A stretch of 64,000 nucleotides of DNA from Wukongibacter sp050859025 (GCF_050859025.1 NZ_CP138200.1:6014001-6078000), one strand, 5' to 3'. Shown: positions 49,972 through 59,401, numbered from the stretch's first letter. Notes: generated by a model not told the origin, from the letters alone. A program made the numbers and translations.

Positions 49972-51360
49972 TTATTTATATCTAGGAAGCTCTATACCTA
50001 TACTGGTTCCTTCTCCTTTTATACTCTTAATATGTAGCTGACCCCGATGCATATCCACGATTTCCTTAGATATTGCCAGACCAATTCCACTGCCTGCATT
50101 CTTGGATTTTCCCTTATAAAATTTCTCAGTTATTCTTCCTATTTCTTCTATCGGTATTCCTATTCCATTATCCTCTATTTCAATTAAAATATACTTTTCA
50201 CTTACTAGGCTTTTAATACTTATTGCACCATTCTTTCCCGTAAATTTTATGGCATTATCAATAATATTTATCAAAACCTGTTTAAGTCTATTAGTGTCTC
50301 CAATTATGATACAATTTGCTTCGTCCAGTATTATTCTAGACCTAATACCTGCCATTCCAAATCTTTTTCTAAAATACCCATATACATCCTCTATTAATTC
50401 CTTTACATCTATTTCAACTAAATCCAATGTTATTTTTCCCGATTCAAGCTTAGAAAAATCTAAGAGTTCATCAACTAATCCCGATAGCCTCTCAGCTTCA
50501 TCGGATATGATTTTTAGTCCCTCCTTTTCTTCCTCAGAGCTTTCTATTTCACCTGCAAGAATAATCTCACTCCACCCTCTAATTGCCGTAAGGGGAGTTC
50601 TAAGTTCATGGGATACAGAGGATATAAATTCATTTTTTATAGAGTTACTCCTTTGAATTTCATCAGCCATAAAGTTTAGTGTATCTGAAAGCTTTCCTAT
50701 TTCATCATTATTTCTTTTAACAGCTCTCTTAGAAAAATCTCCACCTGCCATTACTTCAGCAATATCTGTCAATTCCTTAACTGGTTCAACTATATCCCTT
50801 GCTAAAAATGAACTTAATAAAAATATGACCGTAATTACACCGAATCCAACTAAAAGAGAGATACTTGAAATTTTACCAACCATCTCATCCACATCTTCAA
50901 CAGAAACAATGTATCTTAATACTCCTGAAATATTATTCAAATGGTATAAGGGCATGGATACAGCCATTATTTTTTCATTTGTTTTCTTGTCCCTTGTTAT
51001 AATAATCTTATTTCTTCCAAATAATGCTTCTATAACGTCCTCTTCATTTATAGGGGTCGATGATCTCAATCCATTTGAGTCTGTTAGTATGATTTGATTA
51101 CTATCTATTACCTGCATATATAAAGATAGATCTTTAGCTTCATTTTCTAATATATACCTTGCCTTTTTATCTATTGTTTCATTAATTAAGTATCTATTAA
51201 AAAAATCAGCTGAAATATCTGCTCTATTAAATAATTGTTTCTTAGTACTCTCAAAATAATAATTTCTTACCACCCAAAGAAATATAACTTCTAGAATTAA
51301 CACAATGCTTAGGATTATTATTACGTTTTGTCTATACACTCTATCTCTTATACTCTTCAT
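49972..51360 (-). CDS. Sensor histidine kinase, partner of the regulator at 51357
   Basis: 462 residues from ATG 51360, which overlaps the TGA of the regulator (ATGA). Two membrane helices (about 10-30 and 165-187) enclose a sensor of about 130 residues. HAMP (EPVKELTDIAEVMAGGDFSK), H-box SSVSHELRTPLTAIRGW near residue 250, and HATPase (NIIDNAIKFTG, EDNGIGIPIEEI, GSGIGLAISKEIVDMHRGQ) follow. This WalK/PhoR-like layout often monitors envelope state; the signal is unknown. The upstream lipoprotein 52097-53428 may be a co-sensor. Confidence 0.94.
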   Translation of the reverse strand: MKSIRDRVYRQNVIIILSIVLILEVIFLWVVRNYYFESTKKQLFNRADISADFFNRYLINETIDKKARYILENEAKDLSLYMQVIDSNQIILTDSNGLRSSTPINEEDVIEALFGRNKIIITRDKKTNEKIMAVSMPLYHLNNISGVLRYIVSVEDVDEMVGKISSISLLVGFGVITVIFLLSSFLARDIVEPVKELTDIAEVMAGGDFSKRAVKRNNDEIGKLSDTLNFMADEIQRSNSIKNEFISSVSHELRTPLTAIRGWSEIILAGEIESSEEEKEGLKIISDEAERLSGLVDELLDFSKLESGKITLDLVEIDVKELIEDVYGYFRKRFGMAGIRSRIILDEANCIIIGDTNRLKQVLINIIDNAIKFTGKNGAISIKSLVSEKYILIEIEDNGIGIPIEEIGRITEKFYKGKSKNAGSGIGLAISKEIVDMHRGQLHIKSIKGEGTSIGIELPRYK

Positions 51361-52055
51361 TCTTCTGTACCCCATATATACCCATGACCCCATACGGTTT
51401 TTAGGTACAATGGGTTTGAAGCATCATCTTCGATCTTCTGTCTAATTCTTCTCATATTCACATCAACAGTTTTTATATCTCCAAAATAGTCTACACCCCA
51501 TACTTCATCAAGTATCTCATCTCTACTAATAACCCTATCAGAGTTATTAATTAGGAAGCTTACAATGGCATATTCCGTCGGAGTTAGGAATATAAGTTGT
51601 CCCTCCTTAGTCAAAGTCTTCTTATCTGTATCCAATTCAAAGGCTCCAAATTTAACAATACTTCTTTTAGCCCTTTTATTTAAATCATTTAAATCTATCC
51701 TTCTTAAAAGTGATTCTATCCTTGCCACTAATTCTCTGGGACTAAAGGGCTTTACAATATAATCATCAGCACCACTACCTAAACCCATTATTTTATCATT
51801 CTCCATACCCCTTGCAGTAATCATAATGATTCCCAGATTAGGATAATCCTCTCTAAGTCTTTTACATACTTCAAATCCTTCAATATCAGGAAGCATTACA
51901 TCTAGCAATGCAATATCAATGCTGTCATTTATTTGTTCCAATGCTTCTTTTCCTGTTTCCGTTTCTATTACCTCATATCCAAAGCCCCTAAGCTTTATCC
52001 TCATAAAACTTCTTATGGACTTTTCATCCTCTAAAATCAGTATTCTTCTACTCAT
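51357..52055 (-). CDS. OmpR-family response regulator
   Basis: 232 residues. Receiver with ILEDEKSIRSF, ALLDVMLPDIEGFE and YIVKPFSPREL; winged helix with VISRDEILDEVWGVDYFGD, VNMRRIRQKIEDD and VWGHGYIWG. It is followed by an overlapping kinase gene and preceded by a lipoprotein gene 41 bases upstream, probably in the same transcript. Confidence 0.95.
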   Translation of the reverse strand: MSRRILILEDEKSIRSFMRIKLRGFGYEVIETETGKEALEQINDSIDIALLDVMLPDIEGFEVCKRLREDYPNLGIIMITARGMENDKIMGLGSGADDYIVKPFSPRELVARIESLLRRIDLNDLNKRAKRSIVKFGAFELDTDKKTLTKEGQLIFLTPTEYAIVSFLINNSDRVISRDEILDEVWGVDYFGDIKTVDVNMRRIRQKIEDDASNPLYLKTVWGHGYIWGTEE

Positions 52056-52096
52056 TAAATATCTTCCTTTTTATAACCATAATATTTCACCTTCTC

Positions 52097-53428
52097 TTAT
52101 ATTCTTAAGAATATTTCTTTTAGCTTTTCTTCATCTATATAATAGATTGATTCTTTGCTATTATTTTGTATCACTCCAAGTATAACTCTTTCCCTATTTT
52201 TATCTAAAACAATATATTCTTTATTATTATAAATGTCTGATTTTTCCTCAATCCATTCGTCAATACTAAGGCTTTTAATAGAAAAAATCTCTTTTCCTAG
52301 CTCTTTAATATTTTTTAAGGAATAAAACACTACCTCACTTTTATCTGTTTTTTCTAAAACTATAAATTCCTTTCTCCATTTTGGAGGAATAACTATCTTA
52401 TATCCAATGTCGTAATTATAATACTCTCTTCGAACCAAAACAATATCTTTCTCACCATTCCATTGATACCATTCCTTTATATAGGGTATAAGATACTCTT
52501 CATAATCATCCTCTGTAGACTTTATATTTGTCATAAATCCAAATTCAATAATTCCATCCCCATTAATATCCTTTGAGCCAATGATATTTTCTTCAAGCCT
52601 CTGATAGTAGCCATATACTCCATTTTTCAAAACGTCTGTTAGTTTATTATTCTTCATGATTAGTAATTCAGTATATCCATTAAAGCTGTCAATACCATTG
52701 TCTATAAAGATACCTATGTCATCATTTGAAGCTCTACCAAGGGTCATATTGCTGTAATAGCTTCTACTCTTAATCTGATACTTATCAAGATCCTTTAGCC
52801 CGCCCTTTGTATATTTAAGGACCTCTATAAACTTTGTATCACTATCCTTTTCTTTATTAAATAGAACCACCTCAATATTCCCATCCTTATCTAAATCTCC
52901 TAGGCTAAAATTCCTATATCCAGAATGGTACATATCTCTAAAATATCCATCATGATATGAATATATTACTAGCTGCTTTTCAATCTCACTTTCTGTATTT
53001 GCTCCTATAATTATTTCTGGTCTTTTATCCCCGGTTATATCCTCACATTGTAGAAAATCAAATCCAAATCCCGGTGCAACAATCTTATTGATTTCCTTCC
53101 ACTTATCCTCTTTTTTCTTTAAAATAAGGATACCATATCCTTCATTTCCCTGATTTTGATTATTAACTTTTTTATATAGTATAAGAAGCTCATTAGCTCC
53201 ATCCTTATCTAAGTCTACCTTTCTAACGGCTTCCTCTCTTTGATTTACTGCCAATGTTAATGTCTTGTTCGCTCCTAGAAAGTCGTATATAATATTAGCA
53301 ATTTCATTTTCTTCTAAGGTTCTTTTGGGTCTTCTTGCTAGCTCTTCTGGAGATTTTATATATATACAGCCCGTAGCTAAAAAGATTATTACTATTCCCG
53401 TTACAATCAAGCTTATTTTCTTAACCAT
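52097..53428 (-). CDS. Lipoprotein with VCBS/FG-GAP-like repeats
   Basis: 443 residues from ATG 53428 (GGAGTTGGGA upstream), giving a lipoprotein signal LIVTGIVIIFLATGCIYIKS. Calcium-binding-type repeats are visible: KVDLDKDGANELLILYKK, EDITGDKRPEIIIGANT, LGDLDKDGNIEVVLF and DINGDGIIEFGFM, as in beta-propeller FG-GAP/VCBS proteins. It should sit on the outer face of the membrane. Its position directly ahead of a two-component pair suggests an accessory sensor role, by inference. Confidence 0.85.
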   Translation of the reverse strand: MVKKISLIVTGIVIIFLATGCIYIKSPEELARRPKRTLEENEIANIIYDFLGANKTLTLAVNQREEAVRKVDLDKDGANELLILYKKVNNQNQGNEGYGILILKKKEDKWKEINKIVAPGFGFDFLQCEDITGDKRPEIIIGANTESEIEKQLVIYSYHDGYFRDMYHSGYRNFSLGDLDKDGNIEVVLFNKEKDSDTKFIEVLKYTKGGLKDLDKYQIKSRSYYSNMTLGRASNDDIGIFIDNGIDSFNGYTELLIMKNNKLTDVLKNGVYGYYQRLEENIIGSKDINGDGIIEFGFMTNIKSTEDDYEEYLIPYIKEWYQWNGEKDIVLVRREYYNYDIGYKIVIPPKWRKEFIVLEKTDKSEVVFYSLKNIKELGKEIFSIKSLSIDEWIEEKSDIYNNKEYIVLDKNRERVILGVIQNNSKESIYYIDEEKLKEIFLRI

Positions 53429-53601
53429 AATCCCAACTCCAGCTCTTTTTATTGTTCTTATTATTTTTATCGTCCACTCTAGATTATTCATTAATTTATA
53501 TATAAACAAAAAAGATATAGAACCATATAATTTAGTTTAAATAGGACATAAGGAAGAAACATACATTATATGGCTCTATATTCTAGATAATACCTATAGC
53601 T

Positions 53602-54069
53602 TTAACTTATCTGCTCACTAATTGTTAGGGGTGAAAGCTGCTTTTTATCAATATAAGAATTATATACCATCCCCCCTAGAATTAATAGTCCGCCAATTAT
53701 CTTTCCTTTGGAAATTGAATTACCTATAAAGAAATCAATCGTTATTCCCATAAAAAGCTGACCAATGAATATAAGAAGTGTAGCATAGATCGCTCCGATC
53801 TTTGGGACTACAATATTATTTATGGATATCCCTATGACTCCAATGGCTCCTCCTAAATAGGCCCAAACAGGAACATGTATCAAAACCTCTGTCGAAAAAA
53901 CCATAGAGTTAAGGTTAATTAACAAAAACAATATACTGAATAGAAGTCCAACTATATAGTTAATTAGAATGCCTTGTAATGCCCCTATTTTCATTGCTAA
54001 TTTTGAATTTATTATCATAGAGATGATGGTTAGGCAGCCAGTAAAAAAAGCAAATACTATATAAATCAA
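53602..54069 (-). CDS. YdcZ-type DMT transporter half (DUF606), second
   Basis: 155 residues with five helices. NSKLAMKIGALQGILINYIV and PKIGAIYATLLIFIGQLFMG are typical of DUF606/YdcZ half-transporters of the drug/metabolite superfamily. It follows the paralogous half-gene by 13 bases and the two probably form an antiparallel heterodimer. Substrate unknown. Confidence 0.88.
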   Translation of the reverse strand: MIYIVFAFFTGCLTIISMIINSKLAMKIGALQGILINYIVGLLFSILFLLINLNSMVFSTEVLIHVPVWAYLGGAIGVIGISINNIVVPKIGAIYATLLIFIGQLFMGITIDFFIGNSISKGKIIGGLLILGGMVYNSYIDKKQLSPLTISEQIS

Positions 54070-54082
54070 ATCTATTCCTCCT

Positions 54083-54505
54083 TTAATATATAAACATAGT
54101 TATTATTCCAATAGATACTAGTATAAAACCAAATAATTTTCTCCTTTGAAATTTCTTAACCTCCATTTCAAACAAACCATAATGGTCTATAACGCAGGAT
54201 GCTATAGATTGCCCTAACAAAACTAATGATAACGTCAAAGATACTCCAAGAGAGTTAAAGGAAATATTATTAGAAAATACCATAAACACTCCTAAAGCTC
54301 CTGCACTAAATAGGTAGATAGGAATCCCTTTTATATGAGAAAGCTTTTCTTTTTTGACAAACATAATAGGCAATATTATAGACAAACCTACTAAATGAAT
54401 AATGATTAAAGCTAAATAATCCCCAGAATAATTTGCCAAAAGCCCATTGAAGGTTACCATAATAGATACCAACATTCCTACAAAAACTGCATATAATTTA
54501 TTCAT
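54083..54505 (-). CDS. YdcZ-type DMT transporter half (DUF606), first
   Basis: 140 residues from ATG 54505 (TTGGAGG upstream). Five helices with MLVSIMVTFNGLLANYSGDY and VSLTLSLVLLGQSIASCVID. Paralogue of the next gene; the pair forms an operon divergent from the Crp/Fnr regulator at 54808. Confidence 0.88.
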   Translation of the reverse strand: MNKLYAVFVGMLVSIMVTFNGLLANYSGDYLALIIIHLVGLSIILPIMFVKKEKLSHIKGIPIYLFSAGALGVFMVFSNNISFNSLGVSLTLSLVLLGQSIASCVIDHYGLFEMEVKKFQRRKLFGFILVSIGIITMFIY

Positions 54506-54573
54506 AATATACCTCCAATTAAAGATTTGCATTTGATACATTTATAGACTATCATTACAATAGGATGTTCAAA

Positions 54574-54587
54574 AGGACAAATGTCCT
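54574..54587. promoter_or_regulatory. Candidate operator upstream of the YdcZ pair
   Basis: A perfect 14-base dyad, AGGACAAATGTCCT, lies 69 bases upstream of the start codon of the first YdcZ half-gene, between it and the divergent Crp/Fnr-type regulator. Binding by that regulator is inferred. Confidence 0.45.
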
Positions 54588-54683
54588 ATATAAAGTCTAA
54601 AGATATCTAATCTAATAATAAAATTATCATAGATTTTATGAATATAGGGTTTAATATTTATTTCATTTTGCAATGGAAATCTA

Positions 54684-54786
54684 TATAGGGATTCCAGCCA
54701 AAACCTTAATTTATACACATCAAAACTCCTAAGATTTATCGGATATTTTGATATGTATAAATTAGGATTTACTTGAAACTCTCTAT
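54684..54786. repeat. Family-R repeat, copy 16
   Basis: TATAGGGATTCCAGCCAAAA to TTGAAACTCTCTATA, with inner arms ATTTATACACATCAAAA and TATTTTGATATGTATAAATT. It ends 21 bases before the start codon at 54808. Confidence 0.87.
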
Positions 54787-54807
54787 AAATGAAAGATAGG
54801 TATAATT

Positions 54808-55506
54808 ATGAAGCTTCTAGATAACAGAGAAAAACTATTATCCTATGTCAATAAATTTAATATTGGAGATTTTTTCGAAAATAATATGCTTGAAAATATG
54901 GAACTGCATCTCTTTAGTAAGGGAGAACAATTATTTAGATCATGTGAGAAAATCCATTACTTTTACTTCATGGTTGAAGGCAAAGCTAAGGTATATACCA
55001 CACTGAAAAATGGCAAGTCTTTGCTTTTAAGATTTTATAAACCATTACAGCTATTGGGTGATGTAGAATTTCTAAATTATGACTATACTAACTGTAATGT
55101 GGAAGCCATAAGTAATGTTATATGTATAGGTATGCAATTGGACTTCTTAAGAAAAGAAGCTAGTAGAGATGTGAAATTTTTACAATTCATTTGTAAGAAC
55201 CTAAGCTGGAAATTAGCTAACTCTTCCTACTGGAGCTCAGTCAATCTTCTCTATCCCTTAGAAAATAGATTGGCAAGCTATATTCTAGCTATTACAAATA
55301 ATGACGAAGATTATACAATTCCCTTAAGTGAGATTGAAACCCACAAATTAACAGATATGGCCGAGTTATTAGGTACCAGCTATAGACATTTAAACAGAAC
55401 CTTGAACAATTTGTGTCTAAAGGGTATTATAAAAAAACATAGGAATTCCATCGTTATTGTAGATAAAAGAAAGCTAAAAGAATTAGCTAGAGATTTATAT
55501 GAATAA
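54808..55506 (+). CDS. Crp/Fnr-family regulator (YeiL-like)
   Basis: 232 residues. A cyclic-nucleotide-binding-like fold (LHLFSKGEQLFRSCEKIHYF, EGKAKVYTTLKNGKSLLLRF, LLGDVEFLNYD) is followed by a C-terminal Crp-type helix-turn-helix (HKLTDMAELLGTSYRHLNRT). No FeS cysteine cluster of Fnr type is seen. The spacing of AAGATAGG before the ATG is acceptable. It is divergent from the YdcZ transporter pair, an arrangement that points to local control. Confidence 0.9.
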   Translation: MKLLDNREKLLSYVNKFNIGDFFENNMLENMELHLFSKGEQLFRSCEKIHYFYFMVEGKAKVYTTLKNGKSLLLRFYKPLQLLGDVEFLNYDYTNCNVEAISNVICIGMQLDFLRKEASRDVKFLQFICKNLSWKLANSSYWSSVNLLYPLENRLASYILAITNNDEDYTIPLSEIETHKLTDMAELLGTSYRHLNRTLNNLCLKGIIKKHRNSIVIVDKRKLKELARDLYE

Positions 55507-55513
55507 AATAATT

Positions 55514-55562
55514 AAAGGGGCTATACTCATAAGATTACTTTTCATGAGATAGCCCCTTTTTA
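55514..55562 (+). terminator. Rho-independent terminator
   Basis: AAAGGGGCTATACTCAT pairs with ATGAGATAGCCCCTTTTT, eight bases after the Crp/Fnr gene. Confidence 0.88.
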
Positions 55563-55577
55563 TCTTGTATATCCAAC

Positions 55578-55679
55578 ATAGAGATTACAATGAAAAATTT
55601 AATTTATACACATCAAAAACCTTCAATCTCGGATATTTTGATATGTATAAAGCAATATTTATACTTGAATCTCTATATT
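55578..55679. repeat. Family-R repeat, copy 17
   Basis: ATAGAGATTACAATGAAAAA to TACTTGAATCTCTATA. Its right end overlaps the stop codon of the minus-strand gene at 55678. Confidence 0.8.
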
Positions 55680-56697
55680 ACTTTAAAATTTTTACCTTAT
55701 CCTCATTAATATCCTTAAGAGTTTTTGCTCCACTCATGAGCATAGTCTCATATAACTCTTTCCCTAGTTTATGTGTATATAGTTCTACTCCCTCAGTTCC
55801 GCCTCCATAAACTGCCACCGCATATGGTCTACCTATTAATACGGCATCGGCTCCAAGGGCTATAACCTTAAATATATCTAAGCCAGATCTTATTCCACCA
55901 TCTATAAATATCTTCATTTTGCCCTTAACTTCCTCAACTATTTCCGGTAGTACTTCTACCGTTGATGGTGTCTCATCTAGAACCCTACCTCCATGATTGG
56001 ATACTACAATCCCGTAGGCTCCAGCCTCTAGTGCTTTTTTAGCTCCATTGACAGTCATTATTCCCTTTAAAATAAATGGTAAATCTGTAGATGAAATTAT
56101 CTCCTGCATTTCCTCAACTGGTTTAGGGGAAACTGGTTTACCCTGCATTCCTAAAAGTGCTAGTCCAGCGGCATCAATATCCATAGCCACTGCTAGGGCA
56201 CCACTTTCCTCGGCCAGTTTTATTTTCCTTAATATCTCCTCCTTCTTCCAAGGCTTTATTGTAGGTACTCCCCATCCATCATTTTCAGCTATAACCTTTA
56301 GTGGATCCTCATATGTTTCATCCTTGACACCATCACCTGTAAAACCTACTACTCCTGAGTTTTTACAGCCTTGAATAATTGCCATCTGATATTCATAATC
56401 ATTATACAACTTACCATAGTTTAGCTTAACTGCTCCAATGGGAGCTGCAAATACTGGATATTTAAAGTTCTTTCCAAATAACTCTATTGAAGTATCAACT
56501 TCATCAATACTGTATAATGTATCCATATTGATTTTTATTTTCCTTAGTTCGTCATAATTACGAATGAACCCTGATCCAGTTCCCTTTCCGCCTACCCCCG
56601 GAATTTGACCTCGACATGCCTTACCATTACACTCTGGACAGACTTTACATGTTTCTATATTCCTTTTAGCGTTTTCTAATAGTGTTTTATAATCCAT
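55678..56697 (-). CDS. FMN-dependent alpha-hydroxy-acid oxidase/dehydrogenase-like protein
   Basis: 339 residues with a TIM-barrel of the L-lactate oxidase/glycolate oxidase family: PVFAAPIGAVKLNYG, FILKGIMTVNGAKKALEAGA, GIVVSNHGGRVLDETPST (catalytic His) and IFIDGGIRSGLDIFKVIALG. The N-terminus carries a cysteine cluster, CKVCPECNGKACRGQ, not found in classical members, and a glycine-rich linker. In an anaerobe a dehydrogenase rather than an oxidase activity is more likely. The start ATG follows AAAGGAGG. Confidence 0.88.
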   Translation of the reverse strand: MDYKTLLENAKRNIETCKVCPECNGKACRGQIPGVGGKGTGSGFIRNYDELRKIKINMDTLYSIDEVDTSIELFGKNFKYPVFAAPIGAVKLNYGKLYNDYEYQMAIIQGCKNSGVVGFTGDGVKDETYEDPLKVIAENDGWGVPTIKPWKKEEILRKIKLAEESGALAVAMDIDAAGLALLGMQGKPVSPKPVEEMQEIISSTDLPFILKGIMTVNGAKKALEAGAYGIVVSNHGGRVLDETPSTVEVLPEIVEEVKGKMKIFIDGGIRSGLDIFKVIALGADAVLIGRPYAVAVYGGGTEGVELYTHKLGKELYETMLMSGAKTLKDINEDKVKILK

Positions 56698-56904
56698 CTT
56701 TTGTCCTCCTTTTTTTATTCTTATCAGAATTCCTCACAGAAGATTCAAAGTCCTGTTAGATTCTTTTGAGCTTTCCATGAATAATCCCAATTTAATTTTT
56801 ATTAATAATTTTTAAAATTTATTCAAAACTCCCCTTCAAACTAATCTCAATATATATTATTATATTATATAGTTATTTAATCTATAAGGTTTTTTTATTA
56901 TTTG

Positions 56905-57007
56905 TATAGAGAGTTCCAAGTAAATCTTAATTTATATATATCAAAATGTCCAATATTTCTAGGACTTTTTACGTATATAGATTAAAGCTTTTACAGAGCC
57001 TCTATAT
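56905..57007. repeat. Family-R repeat, copy 18
   Basis: TATAGAGAGTTCCAAGTAAA to ACAGAGCCTCTATATA. It ends about 28 bases before the start codon at 57036. The rest of the gap 56698-56904 shows no gene. Confidence 0.8.
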
Positions 57008-57035
57008 AGACTATTTACGAAGGGGGAATGCAAAT

Positions 57036-57740
57036 ATGATAGGTACTATAGTAAATGCTTTAGCAATAATAGCCGGGAGCCTTATAGGAGTTTTTTTCAA
57101 AAAAGGTATTCCAAAGAATTATAACAAAACCGTTATGGACTCATTAAGCCTCGCTGTAATTTTAATTGGTCTGCTAAACGCTTTGAAGGCTGAAAATATA
57201 CTTTTACTGATTTTCAGTTTAGCTTTAGGCAGTATTTTAGGAGAGTTTCTGAAAATCGAAGATAAGCTTGAAGAATTGGGTAATTATATAGAAAATAAAT
57301 TAGAAGGTAAATTTTCTAGCGAAGATAGTAATATATCCAAAGGCTTTGTAAATGCTAGTTTGATTTATTGTATTGGGGCTATGGCCATAATGGGTGCTTT
57401 AGAAAGTGGGCTTTCTAATAATCATCAGACCCTTTTCGCAAAATCCATTATAGACGGTATTTCAGCAATAGCCTTCACCTCATCCCTAGGTATAGGAGTA
57501 TTATTTTCTGCTATACCAGTATTCTTGTATCAGGGAATCATCACTGTTTCAGCATCCTTTGTAAAGCAATTTTTAATTGCATCAGTAATAACAGATATGT
57601 CGGCAGTTGGGGGGTTATTAATCGTTGCCATAGGTATCAATATTCTTGAAATAAAAAGGATAAAGGTGGGAAATATGCTGCCTGCAATTTTTATCCCTCT
57701 AATATTCCATATGTTAAAATCTCTATTCTTTGCAATGTAA
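57036..57740 (+). CDS. DUF554-family membrane protein
   Basis: 234 residues from ATG 57036, which follows AAGGGGG; the longer frame to 56946 would run through the repeat. About seven helices: MIGTIVNALAIIAGSLIGVF, LILLIFSLALGSILGE-like, IYCIGAMAIMGALESGL and AVGGLLIVAIGINILEIKRI. The family (YdfK-like) is widespread in Firmicutes and its function is unknown. Confidence 0.9.
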   Translation: MIGTIVNALAIIAGSLIGVFFKKGIPKNYNKTVMDSLSLAVILIGLLNALKAENILLLIFSLALGSILGEFLKIEDKLEELGNYIENKLEGKFSSEDSNISKGFVNASLIYCIGAMAIMGALESGLSNNHQTLFAKSIIDGISAIAFTSSLGIGVLFSAIPVFLYQGIITVSASFVKQFLIASVITDMSAVGGLLIVAIGINILEIKRIKVGNMLPAIFIPLIFHMLKSLFFAM

Positions 57741-57812
57741 TCATCAAATAGAAGCTTAGTATCATCAAGTCTTCGTTTTGATAAGAATTTTCTTCAAAAA
57801 ATAACCTAAATA

Positions 57813-57854
57813 GAACCCTCAGAATCATTATTTATACTTGATTCTTGAGGGTTC
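57813..57854. terminator. Hairpin terminator
   Basis: GAACCCTCAGAATCA pairs with TGATTCTTGAGGGTTC (one bulge), followed by CTATTTTCTTT. Between the convergent DUF554 and MATE genes. Confidence 0.8.
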
Positions 57855-57922
57855 CTATTTTCTTTAAATATATATGATAGCTATTCTCTTCAACATTTTT
57901 ATTGACTCTTATAGCTTTTATT

Positions 57923-59317
57923 CTATACTACTATCTGCTGCTCCCTTAAACCTTTATAGTAAACATTCTGTTCTTCTTTTTTTAAAGATTTATTCAATAT
58001 TAAACCTAATATTGCTGTAACAATTATTGTAAAAAAATCTGCTATTGTCTGACTATAGATTACTCCATTTAACCCAAAAAACTTAGGTAATATTAAAACT
58101 GCTGGTATAAGAAATATACCTTGTCTCGCTAGGGACAAAATAAGGGATTCTTTTCCCTTACCAAGGGCTTGGAAAAGTGACGCATAGACTTGTTGGAACC
58201 CAAACAGCGGGAATAACAAGCTTATAGCTCTCAGGGTTTTAGCCCCAATGGTTATTACCTCAGCATCATTACTGAATACTCCAATTATAGCTTCTGCAAA
58301 AAACATAAATACAACCGTAACAAGCATTGAAAAAATAGTAGTCAGTTTAAGTGATACCTTTATTGCTTCCTGTAGACGATTATATTTTTTAGCTCCATAA
58401 TTGTATCCAACTACTGGCTGAAGCCCTTGATTATAGCCAAATATTACAAATACTCCTATTGAAAGTATTCTTAAAGTAACTCCCATAGCTGCAACAGCCG
58501 CATCTCCATAGGGCATTGCAGCAACGTTTATTAGCCCAAGAGAAAGGCTTGAAAGTGCCTGTCTTACAAAGGTTGCTATTCCTATCTTCATTATCTCAGC
58601 ATATATCTTTGATGATGGTGTAAAATGTTTGAAAGCTATTTTTATATAGCTCTTTCCACTAATAAAATACCTAATAAGGAATATAAAGGAAATACCTTGA
58701 GCAAGGACTGTTGCTAGAGCTGCTCCCCTTATTCCCATATCAAAGCCAAACATAAATATAGGGTCCAATATAATGTTTAATGCTGCTCCAAGACTTATTG
58801 CAAACATACTGTACTTTACATTACCTTCTGCCCTAATCATATTGTTTAAAGTCATATTACATACTGTAAAAACAGACCCTGCCACTAATATTGTAGAATA
58901 TTCCTTCGCAAAGGGCATTATAGTTGCAGTAGCACCAAACATTTTGAGTAATGGTTCAATAATAATAGTTCCAACATTCATAAAAACTATCCCACAAACT
59001 AAACTCGTAAAAAAAGTAGTTGATGTAGTTTTATCTGCCAATTCCTTATTTTTTTCACCTAAAAGTCTTGATATATATGAACCAGCACCTACTCCAAACA
59101 TCTGACCGAAGGCGGCTATTATCATAAATAATGGAAATGCAACGGATACAGCGCCAATAGCACTTGTATTTCCTAACATTCCCACAAACATTGTATCTAC
59201 AACATTGTAAACTGCATTTACAAGCATTGCTATAATACCAGGTACAGCCAGCTTCATTAATACTCTAGGTATTTTTTCATTCTCCATCATTTCTGCTCTC
59301 TGATTTTTTTCCATCAT
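57923..59317 (-). CDS. MATE-family efflux transporter
   Basis: 464 residues from ATG 59317 (AGGAGG upstream). Two homologous six-helix halves; PRVLMKLAVPGIIAMLVNAV, YNVVDTMFVGMLGNTSAIGA, GVGAGSYISRLLGEKNKELA and FGYNQGLQPVVGYNYGAKKY are diagnostic. It exports cationic drugs or metabolites using Na+ or H+. It lies 84 bases downstream of a TetR gene in the same direction and carries its own operator-like dyad, so drug-inducible control is likely. Confidence 0.95.
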   Translation of the reverse strand: MMEKNQRAEMMENEKIPRVLMKLAVPGIIAMLVNAVYNVVDTMFVGMLGNTSAIGAVSVAFPLFMIIAAFGQMFGVGAGSYISRLLGEKNKELADKTTSTTFFTSLVCGIVFMNVGTIIIEPLLKMFGATATIMPFAKEYSTILVAGSVFTVCNMTLNNMIRAEGNVKYSMFAISLGAALNIILDPIFMFGFDMGIRGAALATVLAQGISFIFLIRYFISGKSYIKIAFKHFTPSSKIYAEIMKIGIATFVRQALSSLSLGLINVAAMPYGDAAVAAMGVTLRILSIGVFVIFGYNQGLQPVVGYNYGAKKYNRLQEAIKVSLKLTTIFSMLVTVVFMFFAEAIIGVFSNDAEVITIGAKTLRAISLLFPLFGFQQVYASLFQALGKGKESLILSLARQGIFLIPAVLILPKFFGLNGVIYSQTIADFFTIIVTAILGLILNKSLKKEEQNVYYKGLREQQIVV

Positions 59318-59369
59318 ATTATACCTCCTAACAGCTTCATAATTAGAAATACATAACACATACTTTTTA

Positions 59370-59383
59370 TGAATAACCATTCA
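59370..59383. promoter_or_regulatory. Candidate TetR operator before the MATE gene
   Basis: TGAATAACCATTCA, sharing TGAAT-N5-TTCA with the two dyads upstream of the TetR gene (59987 and 60007). Confidence 0.5.
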
Positions 59384-59401
59384 TTATATTCCAAAAAAAA
59401 A

